From Pelomonas asaccharophilus_A (GTDB lineage: Bacteria; Pseudomonadota; Gammaproteobacteria; Burkholderiales; Burkholderiaceae_C), in the NCBI RefSeq assembly GCF_031458115.1, contig NZ_JAVDXV010000004.1, positions 248,001 through 312,000 on the forward strand: a stretch of DNA of 64,000 nt, in the 5' to 3' direction. The notes beneath the pieces are model-generated. The model saw nothing but the letters and a program-made list of their open reading frames with translations. It was not told the DNA's origin and did not search any database. Below, one piece after another: positions 44,101-54,598 of the stretch (its first letter is position 1; each line of letters starts with the position of its first letter). The position numbers were made by a program, and so were the translations under genes.

Positions 44101-44197
44101 ACAGCAGCGTCAGCAGGCGGCGCTGGCCGACGCTGGCGGGGCTGCCAGCCGTCGGGGCCGTGAGGGGGGCGGGGGACTCGGTCACAGCGACGGTCAT
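41180..44197 (-). CDS. Class III adenylate/guanylate cyclase fused to AAA and TPR-like region
   Basis: A 1005-residue signalling protein. Residues 25-205 form the class III cyclase with metal ligands Asp35 (LLFVDLSGST) and Asp79 (RIQGDGMLAVFG) and transition-state Asn156/Arg160 (APNIAAR), so cyclase activity is plausible. Residues about 225-560 form an AAA_16 ATPase with Walker A AGAGVGKT and Walker B VVCIDDLQWADD. The rest, to 1005, is helical and repeat-like, as in MalT/LuxR-type STAND proteins. No DNA-binding domain is seen. The signal it senses is unknown. A second cyclase-type gene lies 83 bp upstream. Confidence 0.88.
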   Translation of the reverse strand: MTVAVTESPAPLTAPTAGSPASVGQRRLLTLLFVDLSGSTAMAEWMEAEHYAAMLAGLRELYERIVPHHGGVIARIQGDGMLAVFGHPEVREDDGRRATEAALELHTAVRGLVPPGPKPADFPGLTLHSGIHAGIVLVNDGDQMRGRFELLGNAPNIAARLSEAAKRDEIIASEESLGLQSQFFETGPRFTLQLRGRATPLAAYRVHGRAAVGRRFEASVRRGLAPFVGRGGELAALDAALARTLAGNSHWLGLRAGAGVGKTRLTEEFLRRAADQACQIHRGYCESYLSAEPLQPFLQMLRAMGGLADRPQDAPPELFAAQQSEPAQRADALLALLLALARRTPQVVCIDDLQWADDASLRLLHRLRAAAHRERLPLLLLTASRPQPDQAGSAPPDANDAHADVIELPPLTETEAARAVQLLLPQIDPFIASEVQRHAGGNPLFIEELCHAAADARGGLTEGQSSAAWLAALVESRVGRLPPEQASLVRLAAVIGNVIPVWLLEALTGCGERHPAVQALAAQDFIFPDQRPGHLRFKHGITRDVVYEATGLHERQALHRRISAELAARGAAAAGQFHEQLAYHDAAANDWPSAARHAEAAGDQALAASALDRAKKQFRAALAALEFLPDDEHRRRRWVGIAQRLGMACVFDASQDDLRVLRHAAGLAQADGDAGLIARTEYWLAYVGYALGETRDSLRHARAAVETAQACGDNALLAQLPGTVGQLQAAAANYAEALPMLDLAIARQRQRASKSAINQIGLSFSLCCRAYVLGDQGRFEQAHEIFAEALAPFDGSGHAVEASMQGWRAAVLLWQGRWAEARQAAAVAHRVGAQVRSMFTCAMGHAAGAYGAWMQDADPAARQHILDATAWLAPRGGGLYSSFQHGWLADLLSTQGDAGAARHHVALALRRGRQHDWIGGAMAYRAAARLAARMGDAPRARRYLALARGAGEQRNSDHEAAVTALLEAELELDDGWRAALERARIEFERMGMTGFLERARQLGGG

Positions 44198-44246
44198 CCT
44201 AGCGCCAGTGCCCTGGGGCGGATCAGTAGAAATGACGTTCTTGACG

Positions 44247-44269
44247 CGCCGCCCTAACCTGGGGCGGCG
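44247..44269 (-). terminator. GC hairpin between the two cyclase genes
   Basis: CGCCGCCC and GGGCGGCG form an 8-bp stem with a 7-base loop, starting 12 bp after the upstream gene's stop (minus strand). There is no T-run. It may partly end transcription or define a processing site. Confidence 0.4.
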
Positions 44270-44280
44270 TCAGACCTTCA

Positions 44281-45531
44281 TCAAGCTTGCATCGGCGTGA
44301 AATCCGTGTCGGCCACGGTACGCGGCACGTCCATCGGCAGGTCTTCCTCGCGCAGGCCCAGGTAGATGGGCTCGCCGTTGCGGCGGTGGATGTTGATCTT
44401 GGCGTTGTAGACACGGTGGATGAAGCCGTGCTTGTCGGCCATCTGGTACTCGCTGATGCCCCACAGGCCCGTGCCGTCGCGGCGGCCGGTCAGGTAGCAG
44501 GCGATCTCGTCGACCTCGGAGCCGGCCAGCTTCAGGCCGTTCAGGCTGCGCAGCGGGGCCCGCGTGCGCTCGACGAAGTCCAGGCTGTCGATGCGCACGT
44601 CCTCGCCAGTGGCCTCGTCGTGCATCAGCGTGTTGAACTTGCCCACCAGGATCTGGCCCGGCATCGCATGGTCGATCATGCGCGCCAGCTCGATCGTCAC
44701 CTGGCCCACCAAGTAGCTGAACGAGGTCGGGTTCAGCCCTTCGGATTGATAGAACTCGTAGTGCGAGCCGACGTGGAAGCAGGCACGCAGCCGCGGCACC
44801 GATTCGGGCCGAGTGGCGCGCTCCTGGGCCAGCGCGTTGTCGGCCAGGATGAACTGCATCAGCTGGTACAGCTCGACGTTGGCCTCCACGCCGCGCATGC
44901 GGTTCCAGATGTAGAAGCCGTCGCCCGTGGTGGTGCGCGCGAAATTGATGTTGATCTCGCGGTCCAGCAGCTTGGCGTAGGCCGCGTTGACCGAGCAGGA
45001 CAGGCTGTTCAGCTGCACGACCTGCTGCAGCGGCGTCAGCAGCGAGAAGCCCACTGCGTCGAACAGGATGACGGCGCGGTCCTCCACCATGCGCACGCCG
45101 TAGCGCGCGGCGATGGCCGCGATCAACGGCAGGCCCAGCTTGCGCTCGGGCGAGAACGGCAGCTCGATGAACTGCGGCTTGATGCCCAAAGCGGCGCTGA
45201 CGGCGTCGAAGGCATGGGCGTCCAGGTGCTCCTGGTTGGACAGCAGCTTGTCGAGCAGGCGCGCGCGGCGCGTCAGCTCCGGCTGCGGCAGCGTGCCGTC
45301 GCCGAGCGCGAACTCGGTCAGCATGGGATGCGGCGCCACCAGCACGCGCAGGCCCTTGGCCTCGGGCGTCCACGCAAAGATGAGGTTGTGGCCCAGGTTC
45401 CAGAGCCCGTACAGAGCCTGGTCCAGCAGGATGATGTTCTCGCGCAGCTGGGTTTCGGTCAGGCCGGCCGGGGCGGGATAGGCCATGAAGCCATCCAGCC
45501 AGGACCGGCGTTTGCGCAGCTCTTCTTTCAC
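44281..45531 (-). CDS. Divergent class III cyclase-like protein
   Basis: A 416-residue protein. The central 160-300 region resembles a cyclase homology domain: VILFDAVGFSLL (Asp158) and RTTTGDGFYIWN (Asp204) match the two metal-binding motifs, and GQVTIELARMIDHAMPGQILVGKF aligns with the helix holding the transition-state residues. At the Asn position it appears to have Glu281, with Arg284 kept. Catalysis may be altered or lost. The N-terminal 150 residues and the C-terminal 90 are unassigned. The GTG at 45531 has CGGAG seven bases upstream. Confidence 0.65.
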   Translation of the reverse strand: MKEELRKRRSWLDGFMAYPAPAGLTETQLRENIILLDQALYGLWNLGHNLIFAWTPEAKGLRVLVAPHPMLTEFALGDGTLPQPELTRRARLLDKLLSNQEHLDAHAFDAVSAALGIKPQFIELPFSPERKLGLPLIAAIAARYGVRMVEDRAVILFDAVGFSLLTPLQQVVQLNSLSCSVNAAYAKLLDREININFARTTTGDGFYIWNRMRGVEANVELYQLMQFILADNALAQERATRPESVPRLRACFHVGSHYEFYQSEGLNPTSFSYLVGQVTIELARMIDHAMPGQILVGKFNTLMHDEATGEDVRIDSLDFVERTRAPLRSLNGLKLAGSEVDEIACYLTGRRDGTGLWGISEYQMADKHGFIHRVYNAKINIHRRNGEPIYLGLREEDLPMDVPRTVADTDFTPMQA

Positions 45532-45728
45532 AACGGGCTCCGATAAGAGGCCCGATTGTCTTTCAGAGATGTAACGGCAGGTGGTCCGGCAAAACCCCCC
45601 GAATGAGGTCGTGGCAAGCGCTGGAACCTGGAGTTCAAGCCGAGTCGTCGGCGCAGCCGCGGCCACCGGCCCGCTGCGCCGGCGACTCGGCTCGAACGTC
45701 GTGCATGTCGGTCATCGTCATGCGAGGC

Positions 45729-45962
45729 TCAGGCGCGGCGCGTGTTGCTCTTGGCAGCGGCCAGCGTCTGTTGGCGCAGCAGCGTGGCTTCGCTGGCACC
45801 GACGACGACGACGCGCGGCAGCTGGGCGACTTCGGGCGTGGCCTTGCCGGTGATGACGACGCGTGGCAGCGTCTTCACGTCCTGCGGCGCGGCATGGGCG
45901 GCAAAGGCGGTGAACGCGAACGCGGCGACGGCAGCGGCTTGGATCAGGACGGTGGCTTTCAT
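45729..45962 (-). CDS. Small exported protein with two LPRVV(I/V) units
   Basis: A 77-residue protein with a signal peptide (MKATVLIQAAAVAAFAFTAFAAHA, cut near residue 24). The mature 53 residues contain KTLPRVVITGKATPE and AQLPRVVVVGASEA, two copies of an LPRVV unit, then a short polar tail. AAGGAAG precedes the ATG. It is a paralog of the gene at 34380-34640. The family is not known to me. It stands alone. Confidence 0.68.
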   Translation of the reverse strand: MKATVLIQAAAVAAFAFTAFAAHAAPQDVKTLPRVVITGKATPEVAQLPRVVVVGASEATLLRQQTLAAAKSNTRRA

Positions 45963-46147
45963 GATGCTTCCTTTCGGTGTTTTCACAGCGGGATTGCTGT
46001 GTCGATGGAAGCAGTTTCTGCAAAGGCACCGCCCGCCGCCACGCCGCCACGCCGCTGCGATGAAGCGTCAGGCGCGGGTGGTGAGTTGCAGGCGGCCGGG
46101 ATGAATGGTCGGTTCGCAGGCCCGAGATGCCTGGCGCGCGGTGAACT

Positions 46148-48136
46148 TCATGGTGTGCTCGCGTTGCCGATGTGACGCCCCAGGAAACGCTCCACGCGCC
46201 CCCAGAAGTCCTCGTTGGTCTTCAGGTTGAACCAGCCATGGCCTTCGTCGCCGTAGACCACCCATTCCATCGGCTGGTCGGCGCGCAGCGCGGACTTGAA
46301 GTCGGTGCCGTGCTTGAGCGGCACGCGCCGGTCCTCCGCGCCGTAGGCCACCAGCAGCGGCAGGCGCACCTCGGCGGCGCGCTGCAGCGGCGAGGTCTTC
46401 CTGATCTGCTCGGCGTCGGTGGCCGGATCGGCGATCAGGCGCCTCATGCCGTACTTGCGCCACTCGTCGGACGCGTCGCTCCAGGAGATGCTGGACAGCA
46501 GCCCGATGTCGGTGACGCCCACCCAGCTGACCGCGCACTTGAACAGATCGGCCTGTGTGACCGCGCCCATCAGCGCCGCGTAGCCGCCGTAGCTGGCGCC
46601 GGCGATGCAGGCGCGCTTGGGGTCGGCCCAGCCCTGCTTGACGGCCCAGGCCAGCGTGTCGCCGATGTCGTCCTGCATGGCCAGCCCCCATTGCTTCCAG
46701 CCGGCACGGAAGTGGCGCCACCCGTAGCCGGTGCTGCCGCGGAACTCCGGTTCCAGCACCAGGTAGCCGCGACTGGCGAGGAACTGCGCATCACGCTCCC
46801 AGGCCCAGTTCGTGCCCCGCAGATACGGCCCGCCATGCACCAGCACGACGGTGGGCGTCGCGCGCTTCACGCCGCCGGCCGGCTGCGTGACCAGCACCGG
46901 GATCTCCAGCCCGTCGCGCATCTTGACGCGGTGGTAGTCGCGCTGGCCCATCGCGGCCGGCGGCAGGTCGGGTCGCGTGCCCGCCAGCGGCTGCAGCGAC
47001 TTGTCGGCCGTCTTGTACAGGTAGTAGAGCGGCGGCCGCAGGTCCGACAGCGACGTGACGACCAGATGGCTGGCGCCGACGCAGCGCAGGCACTCGATGA
47101 GGTTGATGCTGCCGGGCAGGCGGGCGTCGATGTCGGCCTGCACGGCCTTCATGCCGGCGTCCAGCCAGGCGGTGCCCGGCGCATCGGTCTCGTAGCGCAC
47201 GCCCAGCAGGCGGCCGCTGCCGGGTTCGGTGATGAAGCTGCCCTCGAAGTCATAGCCGGGTGTGGAGACCAGCGGCTCGCCGTCGCTGCGGCCGGTCTTG
47301 GGGTCCAGCTTGAACACGGCGGCGTAGCCGCGTGAGCCCTGCTCGCCCAGCATCAGGTCGTCGGGCCCCACCCAGGTGGGCAGCGGGTTCTTGCGGGCTT
47401 GGGGGTCGTCCTCCACCCAGGGTTGCCAGCGACCTTCCGCATCGCGCCGGTAGCTGCGCACGCGCCCCTGGTGCTCGGTCTCGACGAGATAGGGCTCGCC
47501 GCGCCAGTCCAGCAGCCAGCGCCGCGTGTAGTCGGGAATGCCCTGGCTGATCGTGCGCATGAGGCCGGTGCGCGTGTCCAGCCGCGCCAGCTGCACGCCC
47601 ATGGCCTCGCTGTCGTCCGACCAGGGCCGCCGCAGCACGATGACCTCGTTGCCGTCCAGGCCCGGCGGCACGCCGCGCAGGGTCCAGTTGATGTCCAGCC
47701 GGCGGTCGTTGATCAGCGTCGCGGTGCCGATGAAGTGCTTGTCGCTGTTGATGAGCTGGCGCTGCTTGCTGCCGTCGCGGTCCACCGCCCACAGCCCCTG
47801 GGCGACGACACGGGTCGTGCCGTCCGGCGAGTCGGACACGTCGAACACCAGCCGGTCTTCGTTGACCCAATGGTGGTGGGCGATGTCGGCATCGTTGAAG
47901 CCGGCCACGAACTTGGGCGACTTCATGTCCTGCAGGTCCAGCACGGCCAGCCACATGCGGTCGTTGCGGCCCGCCGCCTGGATGGCGAGGTAGCGGCCGC
48001 TGGGGCTGAGCTTGGGCGCGCGCACGGAGGGCCGCTTGAAGAACGCGCTGACGGGCGGCGGTTCGGCGGCCATAACGGCCCCATGCCCGACCAGCGTTGC
48101 CCATGCGATGACTGCGGTACCGAATATCGTCCTCAA
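46148..48136 (-). CDS. S9 family peptidase (prolyl oligopeptidase-like), exported
   Basis: A 662-residue serine peptidase. The N-terminal half is a beta-propeller (SPSGRYLAIQAAG, WVNEDRLVFD) and the C-terminal half an alpha/beta hydrolase with Ser515 (GASYGGY), Asp602 (GAEDRRV) and His633 (GDEGHGW). The start is TTG at 48136, with GGGAGG upstream, which gives a signal peptide ending VMAA; so it acts in the periplasm or outside. Members cut short peptides at Ala or Pro or similar residues. It is divergent from uvrA, 73 bp apart. Confidence 0.88.
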   Translation of the reverse strand: MRTIFGTAVIAWATLVGHGAVMAAEPPPVSAFFKRPSVRAPKLSPSGRYLAIQAAGRNDRMWLAVLDLQDMKSPKFVAGFNDADIAHHHWVNEDRLVFDVSDSPDGTTRVVAQGLWAVDRDGSKQRQLINSDKHFIGTATLINDRRLDINWTLRGVPPGLDGNEVIVLRRPWSDDSEAMGVQLARLDTRTGLMRTISQGIPDYTRRWLLDWRGEPYLVETEHQGRVRSYRRDAEGRWQPWVEDDPQARKNPLPTWVGPDDLMLGEQGSRGYAAVFKLDPKTGRSDGEPLVSTPGYDFEGSFITEPGSGRLLGVRYETDAPGTAWLDAGMKAVQADIDARLPGSINLIECLRCVGASHLVVTSLSDLRPPLYYLYKTADKSLQPLAGTRPDLPPAAMGQRDYHRVKMRDGLEIPVLVTQPAGGVKRATPTVVLVHGGPYLRGTNWAWERDAQFLASRGYLVLEPEFRGSTGYGWRHFRAGWKQWGLAMQDDIGDTLAWAVKQGWADPKRACIAGASYGGYAALMGAVTQADLFKCAVSWVGVTDIGLLSSISWSDASDEWRKYGMRRLIADPATDAEQIRKTSPLQRAAEVRLPLLVAYGAEDRRVPLKHGTDFKSALRADQPMEWVVYGDEGHGWFNLKTNEDFWGRVERFLGRHIGNASTP

Positions 48137-48209
48137 CGGGACCTCCCTGTCGGTTTTGAGCGTCGCATTCTGGCGGCCTATCATGGCCGGTTCGCTTGTG
48201 AAAACTCCC

Positions 48210-51098
<2,889 letters not shown>

Positions 51099-51959
51099 TC
51101 AGTCCCGACGGCCGCGCCTGGCGCGGAAGCCGATGACCATCAGGCCGGCGGCGATCATGGCCCAGGTGCCCGGTTCGGGCACGGCCGGCGTCACGCCCGG
51201 CAGCGATTCGGTGGGGCGCACGGTGCCGGGTGGCAGCGACGGGATGCCGATGCCCACCAGCTGGGGGCCGCCCGAACCGCTGGGGCCCGTCGCCGGCGTG
51301 CCGCCCAGGCTGGCAAAGCTGGCGCTGGGCGCGGCCTCGCCCGGGCCGCCCAGTGAGGCAGCGCCGGACTGGCCGGCAAAGCTGTCGGCCGGCGCGGCGG
51401 CCATGGGACCAGCGCCAGGGGCCTCGAATTCCAGCGGCGCCGTCTCTTCGGCGCGGGCCGACGAGGCGACGTTGGTGGCCTGGCTGGGCGCGATCGCGGC
51501 CGGCTTCTCCAGGCGGCGGATGCGGCTGACGTTGCGGCAGACCGTGGGCACCAGGATGCACTGGCCGTCCTCGCAATAGACCAGGCCGCGCTCCTGCGTC
51601 TTGGCCGTCCACTTCGTGCGCGTGACGGTCGTGCAGACGGCGCCGGGGCCGAAATGCATGTCGCGGATCTCCGGCGCGTAGGTGGCCTGGCCCTTGATCG
51701 CGTCGCGCTCGATGACGACCATGTCGTCGTACTGGCGGGCCTGCATGCGCGCCTTCAGCTTGTCGCGCGTGGCGGCCGGGATGTCCCGGTAGCGGTCGAC
51801 GGCCGCGACCACATCACCCATGAAGGGGTTCGCACCGGGGCGGTCCCAGCTGCACTGGGGCAGCGTGGACCCGGCCGAAACGGCAAGGGCGAGGGTGGCG
51901 ATCAGGGACATGAGGGGCCAGACGACGGCGGCACGCCCGAACCAGGGCGCATGGCCCAA
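51099..51959 (-). CDS. MHFG-type PEP-CTERM protein (exosortase substrate)
   Basis: A 286-residue exported protein. A signal peptide or N-terminal helix spans residues 8-30. The MHFGPGAVC motif at 101-109, with ERGLVYCEDGQCILVPTVCRNVSRI beyond it, marks the MHFG group of PEP-CTERM proteins. Residues 165-255 are low-complexity, rich in Gly, Ala, Ser and Pro. The tail VPEPGTWAMIAAGLMVIGFRAR is a standard PEP-CTERM signal with PEP, helix and Arg cluster. The start is uncertain; an ATG at 51911 also fits. Its stop is immediately adjacent to the uvrA stop (TGATCA). Confidence 0.83.
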   Translation of the reverse strand: MGHAPWFGRAAVVWPLMSLIATLALAVSAGSTLPQCSWDRPGANPFMGDVVAAVDRYRDIPAATRDKLKARMQARQYDDMVVIERDAIKGQATYAPEIRDMHFGPGAVCTTVTRTKWTAKTQERGLVYCEDGQCILVPTVCRNVSRIRRLEKPAAIAPSQATNVASSARAEETAPLEFEAPGAGPMAAAPADSFAGQSGAASLGGPGEAAPSASFASLGGTPATGPSGSGGPQLVGIGIPSLPPGTVRPTESLPGVTPAVPEPGTWAMIAAGLMVIGFRARRGRRD

Positions 51960-52119
51960 GTATTAGGGATGGCTAGGGTTTGTACCCGTTGAATCCCCCC
52001 GAAGGCGGGGTGTGCCGGGGGTGAGATAAATCACGCAAAACCTGGAAAAGCAGCCAGGGTGCACCGCCGGCCATTGCTGCTATCGTGCCGACCGCTTCCT
52101 TGCAGTCCCCGATCGCTCC

Positions 52120-52512
52120 ATGTCCGCTCACGCCTCCCCGCAGGTGCTCTACGTCGAAGACGACCGCATCCACCTGATCCTGATGGAAGAGGTGCTCCGG
52201 CAGTTGCCGGGCTGGCAGCTGCGCTGCGCCGAGACCGGCGCGGAGGCCCTGCAGGCACTCGCCGAGCAGCGGCCCGACCTGGTGCTGGTGGACATGAACC
52301 TGCCCGACATGACGGGGCTGGAGCTGCGCCGCCAGGCCGTGGCCGACCCCAGCCTGGCGGATGCGATCCAGCATTCGCGCTGGGTGGCCTTGTCGGCCGA
52401 CGACCCCAGCGCCATCGTCCGTGCGGCTCGCGAGGCCGGCTTTGCCGACTACTGGCTCAAGCCCATTGACGTGCCGCAACTGCAGCGCGCGCTGCAGGGC
52501 TTGCTGGACTAG
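52120..52512 (+). CDS. CheY-like response regulator
   Basis: A 130-residue single receiver domain: acidic pair YVEDD, phosphoacceptor Asp58 (LVLVDMNLPDM), switch residue in VALSADD, and WLKPID lysine. There is no output domain, so it probably acts by protein contact. No kinase is next to it. The stop codon TAG is shared with the first bases of a partial palindromic repeat. Confidence 0.9.
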   Translation: MSAHASPQVLYVEDDRIHLILMEEVLRQLPGWQLRCAETGAEALQALAEQRPDLVLVDMNLPDMTGLELRRQAVADPSLADAIQHSRWVALSADDPSAIVRAAREAGFADYWLKPIDVPQLQRALQGLLD

Positions 52513-52522
52513 GGCCTGTTAA
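52510..52522. repeat. Palindromic repeat element, terminal fragment
   Basis: The 13 bases TAGGGCCTGTTAA match one end of the full element at 8515. The sequence then diverges. Its TAG is the stop codon of the CheY-like gene. On its own this short match could be chance, but its position at the stop codon repeats the pattern of the other copies. Confidence 0.55.
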
Positions 52523-52534
52523 GCCACAAGGCAA

Positions 52535-52560
52535 GAAAAAACCCGGCCGAAGCCGGGTTT
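52535..52560 (-). terminator. Rho-independent terminator of the SWIB gene
   Basis: On the minus strand AACCCGGC-TTCG-GCCGGGTT is an 8-bp stem with a stable tetraloop followed by a run of Ts. It lies about 36 bp after the SWIB gene stop. It could also serve the convergent CheY-like gene, less strongly. Confidence 0.88.
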
Positions 52561-52595
52561 GTCGGAGGCGAGGCCGCGGCGAGCGCGGCGCCGCT

Positions 52596-53015
52596 TCACT
52601 TCAGGTGGCTGTTGATCAGCTTGGTCATCTCGAACATGTCGGCCTTGGCCTTGCCGAAGATTTCCTTCAGCTTGGCGTCGGCGTTGATGACGCGCTTCTG
52701 CAGCTCGTCCTGCAGCTTGTTCTTCTTGATGTATTCCCAGACCTTCTTGGTCACGTCGGTGCGCGGCAGGGGTGCCGAGCCGACGATGGCGGCCAGAGCC
52801 GCGCTGGGGGTCAGGGCCTTCATGAAGGCGGCGTTGGGCGTGCGCTTCTTGGCGGGCGCAGCGGCCTTCTTGGCCGGGGCTGCCTTCTTCGCAGGAGCAG
52901 CGGCCTTCTTGGCCGGAGCTGCCTTCTTCGCGGGCGCAGCCGCCTTCTTCGCCGGGGCGGCCTTCTTGGCCGGAGCCGCCTTCTTCGCGGGCGCGGCCTT
53001 CTTCGCAGTTGCCAT
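52596..53015 (-). CDS. SWIB-domain protein with histone H1-like repeat tail
   Basis: A 139-residue protein. Residues 1-56 consist of repeated KKAAPA/KKAAAPA units, strongly basic and similar to the C-terminal tail of histone H1. Residues 60-139 are a SWIB/MDM2 domain (MKALTPSAALAAIVGSAPLPRTDVTKKVWEYIKKNKLQD). SWIB is best known from eukaryotic chromatin remodelling, and in bacteria such fusions occur in Chlamydia and Burkholderiales. It should bind DNA through the basic tail. GGAG lies upstream of the ATG, and a strong terminator follows. Confidence 0.92.
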   Translation of the reverse strand: MATAKKAAPAKKAAPAKKAAPAKKAAAPAKKAAPAKKAAAPAKKAAPAKKAAAPAKKRTPNAAFMKALTPSAALAAIVGSAPLPRTDVTKKVWEYIKKNKLQDELQKRVINADAKLKEIFGKAKADMFEMTKLINSHLK

Positions 53016-53224
53016 GTCGATTCACTCCATCAAAGGTTGTTGATGTGCCGGGTCCGGGTGAAGGCCGCGTAAGCCTTCAATACTCTCTAGCACCCTGCGG
53101 CGGCGATGGTACTGCGCTTCTCTAGGGAAAGAGAAGGCTTTCTCCCAGGAGGAAACGCGTATCCGCCCAGGAAACATCGGGGTTGTAGCGGGCCTGCATC
53201 ACTGCGCCCCCGGTCGATGCACGT

Positions 53225-54598
53225 TCAGTACACGTCGCGGCGGTAGCGGCCCTGCTCGATGAGGTGGTCGATCTGCGCTTCGCCAAGGGTCTCGCGCAGC
53301 ACCTCATCGACCGCCGTGGCCATGCCTTGCAGGCTGCCGCAGACGTAGATGGCGGCGTCTTTCGCAAGCCATTCGCGCAGCGTGTGGGCCTGTTCGGCGA
53401 GCAGATGCTGCACATAGCGCTGCTGCGCCTGGTCGCGCGAGTAGACGCGGTCCAGCCGCGCGAGCAGGCCTTGCGCGGCCCAGGCTTGCAGCTCGCCGTC
53501 GTAATGCGCGTCATGCGCGGCCTGGCGCTCGCCATAGACCAGCCAGGCCGGCGGAGCGCCGGCAACGGCACGCGCCTTCAGATGGGCGCGCAGGCCGGCC
53601 AGGCCCGTGCCATTGCCAATGAGGATCAGCGGCCGCGCGGCGTTTTCGCCGATGCGAAAAGCGGCATGGCTGCGCACGCGTAGCGCGATGGTGTCGCCGA
53701 CCTGCGACTGCGCAGTCAGCCAGCCGGACGCCAGGCCCAGGCTGCCGTCGTCGCGCTGCGTCTGGCGCACCATCAAGTGCACGCGGCCGTCGGCCGGCAG
53801 CGATGCGACGGTGTATTCGCGTGGCCGCCCGGGCTCGCTCGCGTGCTGCACCTGCACGAGGTCGCCGGCCTGCCAGTCGGGCAGGGCCTGGCCCGCGGGC
53901 GGCAACAGCTCGATGTGGAAGACGCCGCCACCGGCGCTGCCGGGGTTCAGGTGCTCGCGCGCGGCCAGCTGCCAGGGGTCGAAGTGAGCCTCTTCCCACG
54001 CGGGCATGTCGGCGGTGCCGGCGATATGGCCCAGTTGGTGGCGCCAGTGCTCCAGCGCGGCGGCGTCGCAGCGGTCCACGTCGATGCGCTCGAACAGCGC
54101 GTTGGCGCCGGCCTGCTGCAACCACGCATCCAGTTCGCGACCGAAGCCGCAGAAGTGGTCGTACGTGCGGTCACCCAGCGCAAGCACGCCGAAGTTCAGA
54201 CCTTTCAGGTCGGGCGCAGCCTCCAGCGCGGCACGCCAGAAAGGCGTGGCGGCGTCGGGCGGGTCGCCCTCGCCGTAGGTGCTGACGACGAACAGCGCAT
54301 GCGTGGCGCCGCGCAGCTCGTCAGGGCGGATGCTGCCCAGCGCCGCCAGCCGCACGGGCTGGCCGGCCACGTGCAGCGCGCGGGCGGTCTGCAGCGCGAG
54401 GTCTTCGGCCTGGCCGGTCTGGCTGGCGTGCAGCACCCACATGGGCGGCGCGCCGGCGCCGGCCATCGCCGGCAGCAGCTGCGCGGCGGCCTCGGCCTGC
54501 AGGCGCAGCTTGCGCCGGAACCGCCAGGTGACGAAGGCACACAGCAGCAGGTAGAGGGCGATCAGCGCGATCGCCAAAGGCAGGCGGTCGGTGATCAC
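53225..54598 (-). CDS. Membrane-anchored flavoprotein reductase (sulfite reductase alpha-like)
   Basis: A 457-residue protein. One membrane helix lies at residues 5-24 (LPLAIALIALYLLLCAFV), then a flavodoxin domain (HASQTGQAEDLALQTA, STYGEGDPPDAATPF), an FAD-binding domain (REYTVASLPADG) and an NADPH-type domain (LILIGNGTGLAGLRAHL, YVCGSLQGMA). It should take electrons from NADPH through FAD and FMN to a membrane partner. The GTG at 54598 overlaps the apbE stop (GTGA). In this locus it is the likely electron source for the PepSY and DUF2271 proteins. Confidence 0.88.
   Translation of the reverse strand: MITDRLPLAIALIALYLLLCAFVTWRFRRKLRLQAEAAAQLLPAMAGAGAPPMWVLHASQTGQAEDLALQTARALHVAGQPVRLAALGSIRPDELRGATHALFVVSTYGEGDPPDAATPFWRAALEAAPDLKGLNFGVLALGDRTYDHFCGFGRELDAWLQQAGANALFERIDVDRCDAAALEHWRHQLGHIAGTADMPAWEEAHFDPWQLAAREHLNPGSAGGGVFHIELLPPAGQALPDWQAGDLVQVQHASEPGRPREYTVASLPADGRVHLMVRQTQRDDGSLGLASGWLTAQSQVGDTIALRVRSHAAFRIGENAARPLILIGNGTGLAGLRAHLKARAVAGAPPAWLVYGERQAAHDAHYDGELQAWAAQGLLARLDRVYSRDQAQQRYVQHLLAEQAHTLREWLAKDAAIYVCGSLQGMATAVDEVLRETLGEAQIDHLIEQGRYRRDVY

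Noticed and set aside
46068..46151. A 27-codon frame that begins at ATGA on the S9 peptidase stop
   Set aside because: The overlap looks like coupling, but the peptide has no signal, helix or family features, and no similar peptide was seen, so chance is more likely.
48137..48209. CTGTCGGTTTTGAGCG as a LexA box before uvrA
   Set aside because: Only the left half (CTGT) fits CTGT-N8-ACAG; the right half reads AGCG.
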